This document shows positions 48,901 to 60,439 of a stretch of 64,000 nucleotides of DNA, piece after piece. A model generated the notes under the pieces. It ran no database searches, was not told the origin of the DNA, and was given only the letters and a program-made list of their open reading frames with translations. This DNA comes from Mytilus californianus. Its lineage: Eukaryota; Mollusca; Bivalvia; Mytilida; Mytilidae. The position numbers and the translations under genes are program-made. Positions within the stretch are counted from its first letter, which is position 1. Each line of letters opens with the position of its first letter. The stretch spans positions 9,362,001 through 9,426,000 of the forward strand of contig NW_026262659.1 of the NCBI RefSeq assembly GCF_021869535.1, in the 5' to 3' direction.

Positions 48901-51900
48901 AAATATTTCATTGTGTTTATTTTGTTATAAATTTTGACCTCAATATGATTTTGACTTTTATGACATTGAGATGTCGGATTGAAGTATAACCCCTATCATT
49001 TTACTGTCATTTTAAATGCTATTAAATACTTCCTGTCTGGTTTAATAATTATAGTAAGTCAATGTTCCTTTTTATGAAGTATAAAATGCTAAAAATTATA
49101 AATTACTTGAGAAGGTATATGTCACCCTGCTTTTCTATGCAACCAAAGTTTCTTCGGTTTGTACCCGGAATTGAGAGTGGATAATCTACTATCAAGGTAG
49201 AATTCATATGGAGTTTATCTCTGCCTGCAATTTCATATTCGTCATCGTAGTAAAATGGTAACTCACACGTGGCCTCTGTAATTATACACGACGTACTTTA
49301 TATACACAAAAGAAGAGAAATTTCTAAAAGAATATCTTATTAGTCGTCATAGAAGAGCCAGTCACAGGAAATCCGAATTATATTTTTTTTAACATCAGGT
49401 TACACTTGTCGCGAAGAACGCGAGATTATTTACTTAAACTATGAACAATATTTTTCTCTATTGACTATTCATTCAATTTCAATCTTTTTTATAATTCAAT
49501 TCAGTTTCATTTATTATCGGAAAATTGTGATACATATTTTATAATTAATTAGCAAGTTCTGAAAACAATTAATTATCTCCCTTGAACTGGACAAACGTGG
49601 GTCGAACAAAAAATAGACTTTATATCAGTATCAATGTGGACCGCATTGTTATCTGGCTGTATTGTTGTTTATATTATTAATAGAAAATAGATTTAAAACA
49701 AATGGTTTATTCTTTCGCCACATTGAATGGTGCCGGAACCCGGGAGTAAGTGATAAAAACTGACAATAATTCCTGATACATATAAACGACAAAACGTAAA
49801 CATTCAAAATGACTCTCGCATATATGAAAGGTCTACAAACACGATATAAAAACTTATTAGAGGTTTGACTAGGTAAATCTGAAGAACTATTGACATGGGA
49901 AGTGTCCGATTATGATCTTGAATCGCAAATCAGAAAGGTAAACAAATCATATCGCAGATTCGATGAATGTGGCCCAAAATTTGAAGAGACAATAGAAAGG
50001 TTATCATTCGCACTTGAAAGTGCTAAAGCCGAAGAAGATCTGAAAACATATCAAAAAGAAAGTGAAGTCTACTTTAATTTAACAACAGAAGTAACAAGCC
50101 GCAAGGAAGAACTCAAATTAATTGATAGTTTCCTACAGGAAAAATTTTAAAACTTTTCAAAACCAGTACCAGATACTAAACTTGAACAATTGATAGAAAT
50201 TCAAATGCAAATGATGCAACAAATGCAATTACAAAATACTAAACCTCAACATGATGAACGAAATCAAGCAGCTGTAAAATTACCAAAACTAGAAATAATG
50301 GGTTATAATGGAGATAAACAGAAGTTTAAAGAATTTTGGGACTAATTTGAAGTAACTGTTCACAAAAACACTAAACTGTCAAATGTTGAAAAATTCACAT
50401 ACTTGAAAAGTAAACTACATGGTTCAGCTCAAAGTGCAATATCTGGGTTACAGTTGTCGAATGAAAACTATGATGTTGCGATAGACATTCTTAAAGACAG
50501 ATTTGGTGATGTGCAGAACGCAGTTAATGCACACTACGTTGAACTAATTAATTTATCATGCGCGTCAAACCGTACATCAGATCTAAGATCTATTTACGAC
50601 AAAATTGAACGTAACTTGAGAAGTCTTGAAGCGCTTAATCAGAATATAGATCAAGATGTTTTTATTTCAATCATAACAACAAAACTTCCCGAACCGGTGT
50701 TAGTTCAGCTTGAAATCCAGAAAGGTTCTGATAAATGGACAGTTGAAAAACTGAGTGATTTACTTAAATCCTACATAGCCACACGTGAAGCCGCAGAAAG
50801 TCAGTCGAAGGAAAAAAACAAACGATGTTAGACCGCAACAGCCGTCAAATGCATACGTGAAATCTAGATATAAACCGTCATATGGTTAACCCCAAAATGT
50901 AAGAACCTTCGGTGAAGCATTTTTGCCGCAACAAACGATAGGCCGTTTACATCGAACCGAACTGAAGTGAAACAATTGTGTATATACTGCAAAGGAAGCC
51001 ACTGGTCAGACGAGTGCAGTATGTACAAAACCGTTGAAGATCGAAAGGCGCAACTGAATGGATTGTGCTATATATGATTGAAGTCTGGAAATAGATTACG
51101 TGATGGTACTAGTGACCGTAAATGTGTTTATTGCGGTAAAACGAAAAAATACCACAGAAGTTTGTCTGAAGAAATTTTCCACGAGTAGAACCAAAATGTC
51201 TAATTTAGCAGACGAATCTGCCGAAACAACAGAATCCGTTAATCTTACTACTGAATCCTCCTTTCTTTTGTCGGGCGATATTGTATTAATGCAGACTGCG
51301 AAAACCGTTATAACCAATACGTCAGACACTTGTAACGAGGAAATAAGACTGTTGCTGGACTCCGGAATTCAACGCACATATGTTTCTGAAACGTTAGCTA
51401 GAAAACTTAAATTGAAAGTTGAATCCGTCGAAGAAGTATCCGTTATTACCTTTGGTTCCGATAAGCCGAAATTAGTGAAAACAGAAAAGGTCACACTTCA
51501 GATAAAATTATCCGATTGGACAAGAATGAAATTAAGTGCAAATGCAGTGCCCAAAATTACCGGAAGTATACTTAGGAGACCCGTTTCAATTAAAAGGTGT
51601 CAAAATTATGAAAATTTGTGGAATAACTTTAGTCTTGCTGACACCCTTCCGACAGAAAATGAGAAAACAACAATTGAGCTGCTCATTGGTAATGATTATT
51701 ACTTAGACTTAATTTTACCAGAGAAAATTGAAATACAACCAGGACTATATTTCTAAATTTCTAAATTTGGTTGAATCATCACCGGTCGAACTTCAGAAAA
51801 ATCAGAATATGGAACAAATGCTCTCCCATTATTAGACTCATGTGCTGTTACTGCTATTAACAAATCAATGCCTGTAAAACCACCGCTAGAAGATTTTTGG

Positions 51901-54900
51901 AATCTTGAAACAATAGGCATCAGTGAACCGTCTGAAAATTCTAATGATATAAAGGCATTAGAAAAATTTAACAATTCTGTTGAGTACATGAATAAACGCT
52001 ATTTGGTATGTTGGCCGTGGAAATCCGACCTAGAAACAATTAATGACATGAAGGAACTGGCTTAATTACAGAAGATATCGGTCCTTTTTGCATCGATTGA
52101 GAAACAAACCGGAACTGTTTGAAAATTATGATAAAATTATCAATGAGCAATGTGAAAAAGGGGATATAGAAAAGGTTGATGTGAACAATAAACATGAGGA
52201 TCATATAACTCACTATATACCACATCATGCAGTTATAGATTCAACAAAGCCGACAACAAAGGTTAGAATTGTGTACGATGCGTCAGCGAAAACAAGAGAT
52301 GATAATAAAAGTCTGAATAACTGTCTCTACGGAAGCCCCTGATGTTGAAAGATCTTTGTGGATTATTACTCCGTTTCCGAATGTCAAATATGCCGTTGTT
52401 GCTGACATAGAAAAAGCCTTTTTGCAACTTGGATTGCAGAACCCAGATCGATATGTGACCAGATTTTTCTGGTTAAAAGACCGAACAATGCCGTTATTCA
52501 ATATCAATAACGTCCAGATATATATATTTTGTCTTGTTCCGTTTGGTGTCATTTTCTCTTGGCCGCAACCATTGACTTGCATCTGCGGAAATATAATACA
52601 CCAGTTGCTACAAAGATTCAAGATAATATCTATGTAGATAATTTGCTTACAGGAATCAATACTAACGATGAATTGAAAGAACTGTATAATGAATCCAAAA
52701 TCATTTTTCAAGAAGCTTCAATGAATCTTAGGGATTGGTGTTCGAACTCAGCTCAGTTCATGTCCGAGATACCGAAGCAGAACCAAGCAAACAGAGAAAG
52801 AGGTTGAAAGTTCTTGGAATTACTTGGACTATCAAAGATGATAAAGTTTCAATGTCTGGACCGAAATTAGAAACTTTAGAATCGTCAAGTACGAAGAGAG
52901 AAACTATGCAATCGATTGCATCAGCATTCAATCCGTCCGGATTCTTTTCACCAGATACTTTCTTGGAAAATTGTTATTACAAACTTTATGGAGTAAAAAG
53001 GTTGAATGGGATTTTAAGTTGTCCGAAAATGACAGCGACTTATGGAAAGAAATTGCATTTGACATTAAACAAATACAGACACATACTTTTGATCGATACA
53101 TTGGATTAGATGGCAAGTGTACATATCAGTTACTTTGTTTTTGTGAATGCATCAACAAAGGCTTATGCTTGTGCAATTTATTTGCGTCATGAAACAGATG
53201 AATCATGCCGAGTCGACTTGATTTATTCAAAAACCCGCCTTGCTCCGATTAGGAAAATTAGCATACCGTGATTAGAACTTCTTGCCGTTATTATTGGAGT
53301 GAGATGCTTTGCATTTGTTGAAAGTCATCTAAAAATCACTGTACAGATGAAAACTTTATGGACAGATTCGCAGTGTGTCATTCATTGGATAGCCTCGAAA
53401 AAACAAATGTCAACGTTTGTTGAAAATCGTTTAAAGGAAATCAGACAATACACCGATACCGAATTATGCTATGTATCAACCGATATAAATCCAGCCGACC
53501 TTGCAAGCCGTGGAATACATTTTTGTGAAATTAAATCTTACAATCTATGGTGGATTGGACCTTCTTGGCTCCTGCTCTCGCACGATCAATGGCAAACTTA
53601 GTCTTATGATTTGACAGCTGAAAACGATAACCTTATGAAATCAGTAATTAAACCGAGCAATAGGAACCAACAGACCGAACTCCTTGTTGGGGAGCCCCCT
53701 ATAGGAGATAATTGTGAGCGAAAATCTAAATCACCGTTTGATCTGAATTGTGAAAATTTTTCGAACTTGATAAGATTGTTGAGAATAACTGCTTGGATAC
53801 AAAGATTTATTAGAAAACTAAAAAGGGACACTATTTCGGAACCGCTTACTGCAAAGGAAATTGAAGATGCAAAATTCCTGTGGATTATTCACATTCAAAG
53901 GAAACATTTTGCGAAGGAGATACATGATATTAATAAAAACAAGTAAAGTAATATTATACGTCAATTAGGTCTTACAATAGACAATAAAGGATTAATTCGA
54001 TTTGTAGGTAGAATTGAACATGCAGACATTTCTGAAAATGCAAAACGACCTATCTTGTTACCGAAGAAAGAAGCATTCACCAAACTTTTGATTTACAACT
54101 ACCACAGGAACTTATTACATATTGGAGTTGCTCAAACGTTATCACAAATTAGACAAAAATATTGGATTCCGCAAAGTAGATCAGCAGTCCGACATGTTTT
54201 ACGAACTTGTGGAAACTGTATCCGTTATGAAGGAGGGCCGTATAAGATGCCGCTCATCCTTCCACTCCCAAAGAAAAGAGTAACTGAATCTAGTCCGTAA
54301 ACGTACACCGGAATTGACTACTTTGTTACGCTTTATGTAAAAACTGTGAATGGATCTGAAAAAAGTGTGGGTCTGTTTATACACCTGCTTAGTTGTGCGG
54401 GCAATTCATTTGGAACTTATGCTTGATATGACTGCAGATCAATTTTTACTTGGATTCCGAAGATTTTTTGCACGTTGTGGAACTCCAATACAAATTATTT
54501 CAGATAATGTTCTACAGTTTAAAGCCGCAAGTAGTGTATTACAACAGGAATGGAAAAAGGTTCTTAACGATTCGGACATTCAAAATTAACTATGTTTCTA
54601 ACAAAGGCATAAGTTGGAAATTCATAGTAGAACTAGCCCCTTGGATGGGTGGATTTTACGAGAGACTAGTGGGACTTGCAAAGCGTTCATTGCGAAAAAC
54701 CGTAGGAAAGGTTTGTTTGAGCGTCGAGCAATTACGAACACTTTTAACAGAAGTTGAAGCCATTGTAAATAGTCGACCGTTAGCATACATTGGTGAGGAT
54801 ATTGACTCTAATATTTCTTGTTTCCTAACGCTAAATAAACACACCGGAATACCAGAGCGAATCGATAATGATGACGATCCAGAATATAAACCACAGTTTA

Positions 54901-55497
54901 GTTCAACTGAAAATAATCTTTTGGAACTTTGGAAAAAAGAACAAAAACATTTAAACAGATTTTGGAAAGTGTGGCGAGATGATTATCTGCTCAGCATTTG
55001 TGAAAGAACTACCGTTAAACTTAAAGAGAAAAGACGATCTTCCGAGAGGAATGTGGAAAATTGGTAAAATCATAAACTTATCCAAAAGTAGTGACGAACA
55101 ATGTAGATCAGCAAAGGTATTATTGCCGTCGAGGAAAACTTTAAACAGAACTTTGAACTTCTTATATCGTTGGAATGTCACGATGACAATGTTGAACAAA
55201 CGACCTTTATATTACATTTTTCTCAAAATTCGTCTCCTATGCGGTATTGGTTTTGCTCATTGTTGAACGCTGAATGCATGGTTACCTATAATTGCTAACA
55301 TCCAAGTCATTTTGCCTCTGTTGGATAGTTGTCTCGTTGGAAATCATACCACATCTCCTTATTTTACATAGAGGCTTTTATCTTACGTATAAATGTTATA
55401 AATATGAGTAAATATATATTTCTTTACCTGTATGGGAAATGCACATTATAATCATAGCGCAGACCAGATAATGTAGGATCCTATGGTAGAAAAACAT
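42445..55497 (-). CDS. P3: type I membrane protein, 9 exons, 481 aa
   Basis: Third paralogue. Exons in coding order: 55428-55497, 49107-49275, 48619-48722, 47992-48108, 46032-46226, 45512-45627, 44576-44702, 43877-43906, 42445-42962. Total 1446 bases including the stop; all junctions GT/AG with the family's phases. The ectodomain is more diverged than P1 versus P2: exon 2 lacks the GADRGD motif (AGRDKLHMNSTL instead) and exons 5, 6 and 7 differ by multiples of three. The tail has the longest sequence of the three complete genes, with YKKYGCICLRRK, VFKQKQPVQDFTMISAIF and PKVGPMYSDTIEDYLRSG. Exon 1 is separated from exon 2 by a 6.2 kb intron holding an antisense BEL/Pao-type element. A duplicated donor lies after exon 7. 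Function unknown. Confidence 0.8.
43420..43560 (+). repeat. Dispersed repeat, P3 intron 8
   Basis: Contains TTACCAAGTCAGCAATTTGA and ATTCGTTCCGTTAGTTGATT. It corresponds closely to 62460-62610, which also sits just upstream (in transcript terms) of a terminal exon. Confidence 0.5.
43877..43906 (-). CDS. P3 exon 8: 30-base micro-exon
   Basis: Phase 1 to phase 1, acceptor ATTTTTGCAG, donor GTACGT. Encodes LRCPDRVIVP with the conserved cysteine. Confidence 0.74.
44510..44561 (-). pseudogene. Duplicate of P3 exon 7 donor end
   Basis: 52 bases with 39 identities to 44566-44617, which is the end of exon 7 plus its donor. The copy also carries GTAAGTATG at the equivalent place, giving a second strong donor. 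The exon-7 frame continued across the first donor hits a stop at CCATACTAG inside this copy, after about a dozen residues. Confidence 0.75.
44576..44702 (-). CDS. P3 exon 7: ectodomain segment with LYATETPTAC
   Basis: 127 bases, phase 0 to phase 1, acceptor TTTGATTCAG, donor GTAAGT. Encodes AYSITGDVLYATETPTACTS, then a threonine-rich run, then GVTIVAWNII. Confidence 0.83.
45512..45627 (-). CDS. P3 exon 6: GSETYLGVWN segment
   Basis: 116 bases, phase 1 to phase 0, acceptor TTTTTTTAACAG, donor GTAAGT. Encodes EDGKYSCLFSMTLGSETYLG and ends NTFRFSCF. It is twelve bases longer than in P1 and P2. The adjoining intron is single-copy: no 60-bp array here. Confidence 0.84.
46032..46226 (-). CDS. P3 exon 5: ectodomain segment with VDVCTDRT
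   Basis: 195 bases, phase 1 to phase 1, acceptor TTTCCTTAG, donor GTATGA. Starts ESYEEGLLNTTCPQDILA and contains NVNITRSSG and TVDVCTDRTTVAFTYNSSC. Confidence 0.84.
46440..47760 (+). pseudogene. YIDD-type reverse transcriptase remnant with RT core
   Basis: Antisense in P3 intron 4. Translation in shifting frames shows LPSLYWIPKLHKNSYVND, FDGLIFQQTVGMPMGNKCAP and YINGVLSLNNPHFSE. The last block is where the catalytic YIDD is expected; here it reads YING, so the copy is inactive. Further frame breaks occur. It is the only copy in the window that retains the polymerase palm motifs. Confidence 0.65.
47992..48108 (-). CDS. P3 exon 4: ectodomain segment with EVCTETTDQKAF
   Basis: 117 bases, phase 1 to phase 1, acceptor AATACAATAG, donor GTAAGA. 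Encodes GYDVFLRDYLIGSKTG and VCTETTDQKAFIMISKKG. Length identical to P1 and P2. Confidence 0.82.
48619..48722 (-). CDS. P3 exon 3: ectodomain segment with MCLEIHQV
   Basis: 104 bases, phase 2 to phase 1, acceptor ATTAACAG, donor GTGAGT. Encodes GTEEVNIFNQLTTLYMCLEI and ends TTYYYFYKT. Confidence 0.84.
49107..49275 (-). CDS. P3 exon 2: N-terminal ectodomain
   Basis: 169 bases, phase 1 to phase 2, acceptor TAATTACAG, donor GTAATT. Encodes EATCELPFYYDDEYEIAGRD, LHMNSTLIVDYPLSIPG and FGCIEKQGDIYLLK. Shorter and more diverged than in P1 and P2, but phase, position and the CXXXX...DIYLLK end align. Confidence 0.82.
49728..49745 (+). other. Primer-binding site of the LTR element
   Basis: TGGTGCCGGAACCCGGGA is an 18-base match to the pattern of a primer-binding site complementary to a tRNA 3' end terminating in CCA. 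It marks the inner border of a 5' LTR that would end at about 49727. The LTR's outer border could not be fixed because no second LTR copy was found. Confidence 0.6.
49809..51090 (+). pseudogene. BEL/Pao gag remnant
   Basis: Open pieces 49890-50150 and 50403-50831 with stops between. KLPKLEIMGYNGDKQKFKEF followed by a stop, then SKLHGSAQSAISGL, corresponds to the DUF1759 region. A CX2CX3HX4C zinc knuckle (CIYCKGSHWSDEC) lies near 50975-51020. A second knuckle is spoiled by a TGA codon at about 51076. Confidence 0.75.
51096..51756 (+). pseudogene. BEL/Pao aspartic protease region
   Basis: One continuous frame with RLLLDSGIQRTYVSETLARK, the retropepsin-like DSG active-site motif of DUF1758-type proteases, and LLIGNDYYLDLI near the end. 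The frame closes with TAA at 51754. Confidence 0.75.
52060..52800 (+). pseudogene. BEL/Pao reverse transcriptase region
   Basis: Three overlapping frames carry RIVYDASAKTRDDNKSLNNC, AVVADIEKAFLQLGL and IYVDNLLTGI. The last should be YVDD in an active enzyme; the second aspartate is Asn here. Frameshifts lie near 52340 and 52600. Confidence 0.8.
52801..53600 (+). pseudogene. BEL/Pao RNase H and linker region
   Basis: LKVLGITW, then SIASAFNPSGFFSPDTF, then LWTDSQCVIHWIASKKQMST and TDINPADLASRGI. These are RNase H and connection motifs of BEL/Pao polymerases (Pao peptidase A17-type region). Frames are broken near 52970, 53195 and 53270. Confidence 0.75.
53940..55190 (+). pseudogene. BEL/Pao integrase region
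   Basis: The zinc-binding HHCC part shows NYHRNLLHIGVAQTLSQIRQ and CGNCIRYEGGPY. The core shows YTGIDYF, LMLDMTADQFLLGFRRFFAR and IQIISDN, then WMGGFYERLVGLAKRSLRK. The DUF5641-like end (LLSICERTTVKLKEK) closes the coding region. Stops and shifts lie near 54300, 54585 and 55065. Confidence 0.75.
55220..55370 (+). repeat. Retroelement tail copy
   Basis: TATGCGGTATTGGTTTTGCT, GCATGGTTACCTATAATTGC and GGAAATCATACCACATCTCC match the tail family. It follows the LTR element directly and may have been the pre-existing target or a later insertion. Confidence 0.6.
55428..55497 (-). CDS. P3 exon 1: signal peptide
   Basis: 70 coding bases ending in phase 1 at GTAAAG. Encodes MFFYHRILHYLVCAMIIMCI followed by SHT. 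The MFFY start and phase match P2 exon 1. This places P3's first exon beyond the LTR element, so the element is intronic and not intergenic. Confidence 0.72.
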
Positions 55498-56089
55498 ACT
55501 TGGGACACGTCTAGTATGAAAGTATCCATAATTCTACAGATGATTCCAAATTTATAATACACAAAACAAAATGGTCAGTAAGGAATGACGTCGTATGAAA
55601 AGTATTAAATATGATTTAACGAAATTGATACCGCTATGAAATTACAGAAGACATATAGAGGAGAAATAAGGCGTATAACCTTAGCCATAATATGTCCCAT
55701 CCCTTTTCATCTAAATAAAATTATTGACACAATTATGTTATTATCCACTGTGTATAATCTACTTATTTGTCCATGGCTTTCTTATTCTGATTAAATTGGG
55801 CACAAAGTTTATGTTCTTCTAAACTGTTTTCAATAAGGATGGGTATTGTTACGAAAAATATTTATGCTTGACACAAAATATTAAACAATTTGTCACTATT
55901 TGTGGTTTTTTGTTAAAACTTTATTAATATGTGAATTACTTTATTCGTGGACCTTGCAGTACAAATTACACTTTGCACTATCTAATTTTAATGCACAATA
56001 TGAAATAGTTAACCAAAAGCATGTCTAAGTGCATAAGTCAAATTTAAATACTTACTACTGTAACACCTTGAACAAACTCGTTGCAGGTT

Positions 56090-56425
56090 TAAATAACAGT
56101 AACATGGACTTAAAGCATACACTCCGAAGTGTTTTCCGTCCGATCGTAATAAGGACATTACATCTGATGTTCGGTGAAGGGAGAGTGCCTCGCTTTTTAC
56201 ACGCTACAGAAGCCTTGCAACAACTCTTTAAGGGATATGTACGTTACCTGTTGCATGGCAAGCTGTCCATTCTTTCTCAACATACACCCCTAGTGGCTGC
56301 CCAAATTTCCCGTCCTTCAACCGGTCGAACCATCTAGTAAGACTTATTTGTTAATCTGTTCTCGTCCTAGATATGCATCAAATATTTGCCACTGAACGTC
56401 AAGCAGACAACAATTGATAAATCAA
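56090..56425 (-). repeat. Dispersed repeat S2, second copy
   Basis: AGAGTGCCTCGCTTTTTACA and TTAATCTGTTCTCGTCCTAG correspond to blocks in 2570-3012; the end reads ACAATTGATAAATCAATCGA. Confidence 0.55.
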
Positions 56426-57299
56426 TCGAAGAGTGTTTGTTTATTTACATTAGTCAGATAAAGTTGACATGATTATGCAACGTGAAAATTGCACTTTTCC
56501 TTATCGTTATTTGTGAAACGTCTTTAAATATTAATATACATTTTGTAATGTCTTCCGTGCACTTTTGAAGTACAGCAGTCTGCTTTGTACTTTGTTGTTA
56601 CATCTGAATGTTCAATTTTATAACACGCCGGGCAATTACTATGATTTGATACTTTACAGAAGAAATGTTCATTACAATATGCATCAATGCCCATAATAAA
56701 GCCTATATTTCAATGACAACGTATTTTAAGTCTAAGTGCTCTATTTTGAAAAGCCTTTTTGGCATCTTCGTTCTAACAGACTCTATAGCTACCTATCGTA
56801 AGTTGTAAATCAATATGAAATGTTAACTGCTTTACTGTCATGGCTGATTTCCCCGAGTGGCTGAGATAGTTTGCACTAGTAACATCATTTTAATAGTTTA
56901 TTTATTTATTATAAAACATCCTCAAATTATAAGTCTTTCAATTATTAATTTAATAATTTCCGCTAGTTTTCATAAACAGGATAGATATATATGGGTAGGT
57001 AATATATTTACATTTTTTACCGAGTAATAAGATAAAAGGTAAACAGTTTTAAATATATGCAACTTTATTAAATACATTTATAAGCGGTGTATTAGTAATA
57101 AATACCCACGGTTAAATACCCCATATTCTTTTTTTCAAATCATTGGAGTATTCGAGTGCGTAAAAAGTAAAATCACAAAAATACTGAATTCCGAGGAAAA
57201 TTCAAAAAGGAAAGTCCCTAATATATGTCTTCCAGAAAAACCAACTGTAGAGGATAAGGGTCAATAAATACCAACTAAGAAAAGTATTAACCAATGTAA

Positions 57300-57606
57300 T
57301 AATAACTTAACCCCGCCACATTCTATATGTGCCTGTTTCGAGTCAGGAGCCTAAAATCCAGTGGTTTGACCATTGTTTTTTGTTTGCCATGTTTGTTTTT
57401 CGATTATTGTGTTTTTCCTTAATCACGAGGTTGATTTTCTTAATTGAATTGTTGCACATTTGTTTATGTCGTGGCCTTTCATAGCCGTCTATACGGCATG
57501 TTTTATTACTAATTATTAAAGACCATACAGTGACCTATAGTTGTTTACGTTCACGTCATACGGATTCCGGTGGACAGTTGTCTCATTGGCAATCAACATA
57601 TCCTTA
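57300..57606 (+). repeat. Retroelement tail copy
   Basis: CCCCGCCACATTCTATATGT, CAGGAGCCTAAAATCCAGTG and GACAGTTGTCTCATTGGCAA: the most complete tail besides 6270-6602. No coding part precedes it, so it is a solitary 3' fragment. Confidence 0.6.
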
Positions 57607-58007
57607 TTTATATAGTATTACCTAATACGAGTTTGTTTACGAAAAAAAAACCCGAATTTGAACTATCCCTACAACAACCGCTACCAATTCCTTCATTAAC
57701 TCTAATGATGGCCACCAAGCTAAGTTTATGCGAATTAAGCACACATATCCATACTCATTCGGTGAATTTAATTGGAAGGTAACAAATGAACCTGTAGAAT
57801 CTAGTGCGTACTTGTGAGTAAAAGGAATCCAAGTCATTGACACGTTAGGCAGACCTCTAACAGAAGGGACAACACATTTACATAAGATTCCAGCAGTTCA
57901 AGTAGCCTTTAATGTAAACAGAATCACCAATAATACACACAAGAAATAAAAGAGCCAGAAATGACCTATTTTATGCATAACAGGTGCCATAAAAGCGATA
58001 TCTAAGC

Positions 58008-58241
58008 CAGGGGCATTTCTAGGATATTTGAAAGAGGGGGCGTAAAATGAAATAATTTGCCGAGCGGAGCGAGGCGAAAATTTTTTTGGACCTTTTTTTT
58101 GCTTCAAAACATGAAATAATTAATTAATATGATAAATTGCCATATTCAATACAATAATAGCAGATTACGATAGCTTTTTTTTTTTTTTTTTTGAAAAGGG
58201 GGGGCGTACGCCCATTACGCCCTCACCTAGACCCGCCCCTG
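58008..58241. mobile_element. hAT-like MITE, 234 bp, 8-bp target duplication
   Basis: Flanked by perfect 8-bp direct repeats ATCTAAGC (58000-58007 and 58242-58249). Terminal inverted repeats: CAGGGGCATTTCTAGG at the left, CAGGGGCGGGTCTAGG as the reverse complement of the right end (3 mismatches in 16). The interior has a GGGGGCGTA block near each end and a T18-like run, with no coding capacity. An 8-bp duplication and CAGGGG-type ends fit the hAT superfamily. Confidence 0.85.
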
Positions 58242-60344
58242 ATCTAAGCCATACTAAACCAACCGACAACAAATGCTTACATGTACTGTGTACAATATTG
58301 GTCCTTTCCCTCTGTTGTTGAAAGCATCACTGAGACATTTACATGTTTAGAGATTTTTAATGAATTCTTCATTTCTGTATCTGTATTTTTTAAATATTCA
58401 TCAAACGTTTGTTTTCAAATAAAATAATGATAAAAAAAGGGGTGAGGATAGGAGTCAAGATATCACGTTGAAGAAAAACGTACACAAAATGACGTCGAAG
58501 AAAAGACGAAAACAGAAAAACAAAAGTCCTCCAAATATTTAGTTATTGACCCCATAATAGAAAATGTGTTTGCAGAAAACTTGTTTTGCTGATCATTAGT
58601 CAAAAAAGAGGGGATGATTAAAATTGTGAATTATGGGAATCAACTCGTGTAAGGATTCGACAAACGATTTTTATCACATTTTGTTTTGTCTTATGTTGCT
58701 GATCAGTTTAGCTGTTCAAAGTTTCAGTCGTTCAAACCACTACAACTGGTCGAATTATAGACTCAGAAATAGACAGGAGGTATATCTTGAAATTACGGAG
58801 ATTATTTGTAAAAGTTAACGAAGACGGACGACGGACGCCAAGGGATGATAATAGCTCACACTGATTCTTTTGGCCAGGTAATCTAATAAATTATTTAATA
58901 AAGTCGATAAATTTTTAAGGAGGTATCCTATAGCCATCTTTCCCCCATGCCAATATTTCCGGGGGAAAAACTGGATCGACATGGTTTTTCTACCCGGAAA
59001 AATTGGAATGATCCCACTTTTCCCCCTCAGCGTGATGGGAAGAAAATCAGGATCAGGCCTATGTTTCTCCCTAGAAGCACGAGAAGCTCATGTTTTCCCT
59101 TTGTAGTAACGTCGGCGACGTCATTGGAAATAAATAATCACTTTAAAGATAATAACCGTGAAGTTCTTTTAATTAGTTATGCGTTACCACACCATCATCG
59201 TATCGTTGTACATTCAACATCATGGCTTATTTATATCTACATAAAGCATAGTCTGATGTGGTGATCACATTCATTCTCCTACTTGAACCCTTGGTATGTG
59301 TTTCTTTACTTTCTGTAGTAGGTCGCAAGACCCAATGATCAAACCCATGATCTAGTTGAAGCCTACATGAAGAAGGAATTTGGTCGGATGGTAACGGTTG
59401 TAGCAATGTTTGAAACATATTATAGTTAATAAACTCTCTCTTGTTTCTCACATCTGATGACATCTTAGAAATATAGTAAGGTCTACTGTGTTTGCTTTTG
59501 AATAAATCATGACACACATTGTTCATTTTCTATCTTTGAATGATTCTCTCAGTATTTGCTGGAGTAGTTCTGTCTGCCTTCAAGTTCCACATTCCGAACT
59601 GGTAAACACCGAAATACTAAGCACCCTTTCGTATAAAATTCAGTCTCCTTTAGATATATAGGTCCATCATTCTGTTTCATTCAAGTCCTTTCAAGATATT
59701 TGCATCAAAACGTAATGTGACTTCGATGTAAATATAATGTTGAGAACAATGATGAATAATTCTATGAACCTCTTGTGTTTTTGTGCTATCCCTTTCATTT
59801 ATAACGCTCCAGCGATCTGAATCAGTTGTTTAGACAGATTATATGGCAATGGGTGGCAATTTTATTAAACAATATATCAATTGTTTAACATATCTTTATG
59901 AATATAAGATAAATGTATTCCTTCGGTGTAAGTGTTAATCTTCAATGTTTACAGTAGCATTTTATCACCCACAGTAAATATGAAAAAGAACACATGTCCA
60001 TATCAGCCATACGAATAGGTCAGATTTGTGGACAAAGTCACTAGAAGAATTGTTTCTTTTTTTATGCAAAGGGAACCCCTGTAACAAAATATAAGCGCCC
60101 CAGGCTCACTCGGAGACCTCAGACCTTTTTAGTGACACGCGTGTAGACAAAACAATTTGAAACACAATGTATGCCCAACATTTATTCTTTGCAACCCAAG
60201 CTAAAAAACAGATTATTTTAACACTTCGGAGATCAATCATTTCTTAAGAAAATACCAGAATATATGCAATAATTGGTCGTGCAATTTTGATATACTGAAT
60301 TCCATGGACATGGGGGAAAAGTTGTTATATATATGCGTATTATC

Positions 60345-60439
60345 AACTTTCTGCGGGGGAAAAATGGCAATGATCCAAATTTTCCCCCGCGGCGGCTGGG
60401 GGGGGGGGGGGGGGGGGGGGAGGGGGGAGGGGAGGGGGG
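60345..60439 (+). repeat. Low-complexity G tract with flanking GGGGAAAAA motif
   Basis: G23 at 60398-60420 followed by further G blocks to 60439. The preceding GGAAAAATGGCAATGATCCA-type segment matches 59000-59030 (GGAAAAATTGGAATGATCCC). The G run could form a quadruplex and is a likely site of assembly error. Confidence 0.6.

Larger units (their letters stand above)
49728..55190 (+). mobile_element. Decayed BEL/Pao-type LTR retrotransposon in P3 intron 1
   Basis: Order of remains: primer-binding site, gag with a DUF1759-like part, zinc knuckle, aspartic protease, reverse transcriptase, RNase H with Pao-type linker, zinc-binding and core integrase, DUF5641-like end. This order is that of BEL/Pao elements. 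Each part is interrupted by stops or frameshifts, so no functional polyprotein exists. The element is antisense to P3. A matching 3' LTR is not seen after 55190; DNA there turns into the dispersed tail repeat, so the 3' end is probably lost. Confidence 0.85.

Noticed and set aside
55200..55427. 3' LTR of the BEL/Pao element
   Set aside because: Nothing here repeats the 49300-49727 sequence; the region is the common tail repeat.
56855..56880. tRNA-like stretch CCCCGAGTGGCTGAGATAG
   Set aside because: Resembles a D-arm only; no anticodon arm, T-arm or acceptor stem could be folded around it.
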